A model generated the notes under the pieces. That model ran no database searches and had not been told where the DNA came from. It saw only the letters and a list, made by a program, of their open reading frames with translations. Source: Arsenicibacter rosenii (lineage in GTDB: Bacteria; Bacteroidota; Bacteroidia; Cytophagales; Spirosomataceae). Taken from it: DNA of 64,000 nucleotides. Position 1 is the stretch's first letter. Every line of letters begins with the position of its first letter. Location of the stretch: the NCBI RefSeq assembly GCF_001870735.1, contig NZ_MORL01000007.1, forward strand, positions 124,001-188,000, written 5' to 3'. This document shows, piece after piece, positions 62,187 through 64,000 of this stretch. Position numbers and translations under genes: made by a program.

Positions 62187-63107
62187 ATGGAGACATTGAA
62201 TAGTAAAGCACCAAACAAACGGATGACGGGTTTAGGGCGGGGACTCGGTGCGCTGCTCCAGGATAGTGATGCGGTCAACCGGCAGGCCAAGCCATCGCCT
62301 TATGAGACGATCAGTACCATGAGCGAAATCTCAATCAACCAGATTGAGACCAACCCGTTTCAGCCCCGTACACGGTTTGACGAAGAAGCCTTGCAGGAAC
62401 TCGCCGAATCGATCCGCGTACAGGGAATTATCCAGCCGATTACTGTCCGGCAACTGGAAAAAGACCGCTACCAGCTGATTTCGGGGGAACGCCGTCTGCA
62501 GGCCTCCAAGCTGATTGGCATGACTACGATCCCGGCCTACATCCGGACGGCCAATGACCAGCAGATGCTGGAAATGGCGCTGATCGAAAACATCCAGCGT
62601 GAAAATCTTAATTCGATAGAAATTGCCCTGAGCTATCAGCGCCTCATTACGGAGTGCAGCCTGAAGCAGGAAGAACTGGGCGAGCGTGTCGGCAAGAACC
62701 GCACAACGGTCAACAACTACATCCGCTTACTGAAACTGCCGCCGGTAATTCAGGCCGCCCTCCGCGATAATGTAATCTCGATGGGCCACGCCCGTGCCAT
62801 TATCAACATCGAAAATCCGGAGACGCAGATCCGCATCTTCCGCAAAATCGTCGATGAAGAGTGGTCGGTCCGGAAGGTAGAGGAAGCCGTTCGTAACCTG
62901 TCAACCGACGGGTCGGAACTGGTTGCCCGAAAGGTGACTTTGCCCAAAATGGAACTGCGCAGCCTGCAGTTTAAGCTGTCGTCGATGTTTGGCACGAAGG
63001 TGTCGATCAAGGCCGATGAAAAGCACAAGGGCGAGATCAAGATTCCGTTTACATCACAGGAAGAGCTGGACAAGATTCTGATGGTTTTGCGCCACGAAGG
63101 AAAATAA
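62187..63107 (+). CDS. parB: ParB/Spo0J-family partition protein
   Basis: The ATG at 62187 gives 306 residues (a longer frame from 62139 adds 16). The N-terminus has the ParA-stimulating MTGLGRGLGALLQD. The CTP-binding domain shows NPFQPRTRFDEEALQELA and GERRLQASKL. A helix-turn-helix (LGERVGKNRTTVNNYIRLLK) reads parS, and the C-terminal dimer domain ends the protein. It loads on parS and slides as a CTP-dependent clamp. Partner of the parA gene upstream. Confidence 0.95.
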   Translation: METLNSKAPNKRMTGLGRGLGALLQDSDAVNRQAKPSPYETISTMSEISINQIETNPFQPRTRFDEEALQELAESIRVQGIIQPITVRQLEKDRYQLISGERRLQASKLIGMTTIPAYIRTANDQQMLEMALIENIQRENLNSIEIALSYQRLITECSLKQEELGERVGKNRTTVNNYIRLLKLPPVIQAALRDNVISMGHARAIINIENPETQIRIFRKIVDEEWSVRKVEEAVRNLSTDGSELVARKVTLPKMELRSLQFKLSSMFGTKVSIKADEKHKGEIKIPFTSQEELDKILMVLRHEGK

Positions 63108-63129
63108 CAGCCGGAAGTTACAAACTGAC

Positions 63130-63810
63130 ATGAAGTATCGGGGAGTTTGGATGTGGGTGGTCCTGTTGCTGACAACCGGTGCGGTTCAGGCACAGAAAAA
63201 GGCAGTTACTGATAGCGTACGGGTTGGTAATTCGGTGCTGACCGCCGACGACTCAACCATTGTAAACGGGGCAGACACTGTCCGGATCAGCGAAAAAAAA
63301 ACGGCCGAAATCCGCAAGATCATTCCGCGTCAGGCAACCATCCGCTCGGCGATTTTGCCCGGCCTGGGCCAGATTTATAACGGACAGCCGTGGAAAGTGC
63401 CGTTTGTGTATGCGGCCCTGGGCACGGAGGTGTACCTGATCATTGATTTTAATAAAAAGTATCTCAAGTTTGAATCCGCTTACCGGACCGCCTATGAAGA
63501 TAAGTCGACGGGCGAAAATGCGAAAACGGCAGTAGTGCGTATCAAACGGGATGGGCAATGGCAGGATGTACGCTTCGGCGTCGCGCAGTTGAAGACGATT
63601 ACGGACATCTACCACCGGTATCGGGACCTGAATGTGATTCTGATGGCAGCGTTCTGGGCACTGAACGCGGTAGAAGCCAACGTGGCGGCTCACCTGAAAA
63701 CGTTTGACATGTCGGATGATCTGTCGATGCAGGTAAAGCCAATGCTGATTCCGAACCTAGCCGGTGGTCCGCCAATAGTAGGGGCCAAACTAACGCTGAC
63801 GATTAAATAA
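63130..63810 (+). CDS. DUF5683 membrane protein
   Basis: The 226-residue protein has a signal peptide (WMWVVLLLTTGAVQAQ) and the DUF5683 signature ATIRSAILPGLGQIYNGQPWKVP. Hydrophobic segments follow at about 95-110 and near 170 (LNVILMAAFWALNAVEANV). The family is specific to Bacteroidota, function unknown. It starts 22 bp after parB and is followed 45 bp later by dapB. This parA-parB-DUF5683-dapB order suggests one transcript. Confidence 0.9.
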   Translation: MKYRGVWMWVVLLLTTGAVQAQKKAVTDSVRVGNSVLTADDSTIVNGADTVRISEKKTAEIRKIIPRQATIRSAILPGLGQIYNGQPWKVPFVYAALGTEVYLIIDFNKKYLKFESAYRTAYEDKSTGENAKTAVVRIKRDGQWQDVRFGVAQLKTITDIYHRYRDLNVILMAAFWALNAVEANVAAHLKTFDMSDDLSMQVKPMLIPNLAGGPPIVGAKLTLTIK

Positions 63811-63855
63811 ACGGGGTTTTCGGTCTTTTAAGAACGAAACGAAAATAGATTTTAC

Positions 63856-64000
63856 ATGAATATTCTGTTGCTCGGCTACGGCAAAATGGGGCGCACCATC
63901 GAAAAAATCGCGCTTGATCGTGGCCATCACATTGCCGGACGGATAGATGTTGCTAACCGTCAGGAAATGGAATCCCTCAGCGGTGACGCTGTGGATGTGG
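63856..64000 (+). CDS. dapB: 4-hydroxy-tetrahydrodipicolinate reductase, 5' part
   Basis: The first 48 codons, cut by the window edge, read MNILLLGYGKMGRTIEKIAL with the nucleotide-binding GYGKMG loop of DapB, then IAGRID. DapB reduces dihydrodipicolinate in lysine and peptidoglycan precursor synthesis. The gene continues past base 64000. Confidence 0.85.
   Translation, partial: MNILLLGYGKMGRTIEKIALDRGHHIAGRIDVANRQEMESLSGDAVDV

Overview
The window looks like a chromosomal segment of a Bacteroidota bacterium, most likely order Cytophagales (Spirosoma/Rudanella-like). This rests on gene content: an ECF sigma/FecR/TonB receptor set with an N-terminal carboxypeptidase-like domain, a Bacteroidota-style rhamnose locus with a fused aldolase-dehydrogenase, IcmF, FAS1 lipoprotein, DUF5683 and DUF983. 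It also rests on the scarcity of Shine-Dalgarno sites and on promoter-like TTG-N20-nAnnTTTG motifs. The assignment is inference; no rRNA is present.

Layout. 1-2.6 kb is an AT-rich, foreign-looking island. Two nuclease-like units on the minus strand are each followed at their 3' end by a ~140 bp hairpin element, which resembles integron gene cassettes. 2.6-13.9 kb holds a membrane coiled-coil protein, a GH106-type rhamnosidase, an OmpR-type two-component pair, a Na+/H+ antiporter, and secreted or lipid-anchored oxidative enzymes (vanadium haloperoxidase-like protein and di-haem peroxidase). 13.9-25 kb is an L-rhamnose catabolic region: (alpha/alpha)6 glycosidase, FGGY kinase, RhaI isomerase, GntR regulator, bifunctional aldolase/dehydrogenase and RhaT symporter. 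It is interrupted by a ~930 bp higher-order tandem repeat and followed by a 42 bp-period repeat array. 25.4-34.9 kb holds guaA, a Uma2 nuclease-fold protein, a LolC/E-like permease, the fused acyl-CoA mutase IcmF, a NIPSNAP protein and an alditol-oxidase-like flavoprotein.

34.9-48.2 kb is the most coherent block: rhodanese, OprD-like porin with a split YeeE/YedE transporter, OsmC, two MBL-fold/double-rhodanese proteins, TauE/SafE exporter, two YgaP-type membrane proteins, DUF983, a GMC dehydrogenase pair and a Crp/Fnr regulator. Eight copies of a 16 bp palindrome close to yGTGAyAwTTGTyACA lie in front of these units. The regulator carries the CRP-like recognition helix SREVISR that would read TGTGA, and a cysteine cluster in its sensor domain. 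I read this as a sulfur/persulfide regulon. The block also contains a broken sterol-desaturase gene.

48.4-64 kb: an RND pump whose cytoplasmic linker has a canonical EF-hand loop, its adaptor and a beta-barrel protein; an ECF sigma/FecR/TonB receptor cassette with a four-FAS1-domain lipoprotein; DoxX; parAB; a DUF5683 protein; and the start of dapB at the window edge. No tRNA, rRNA, CRISPR array or transposase gene was recognised.
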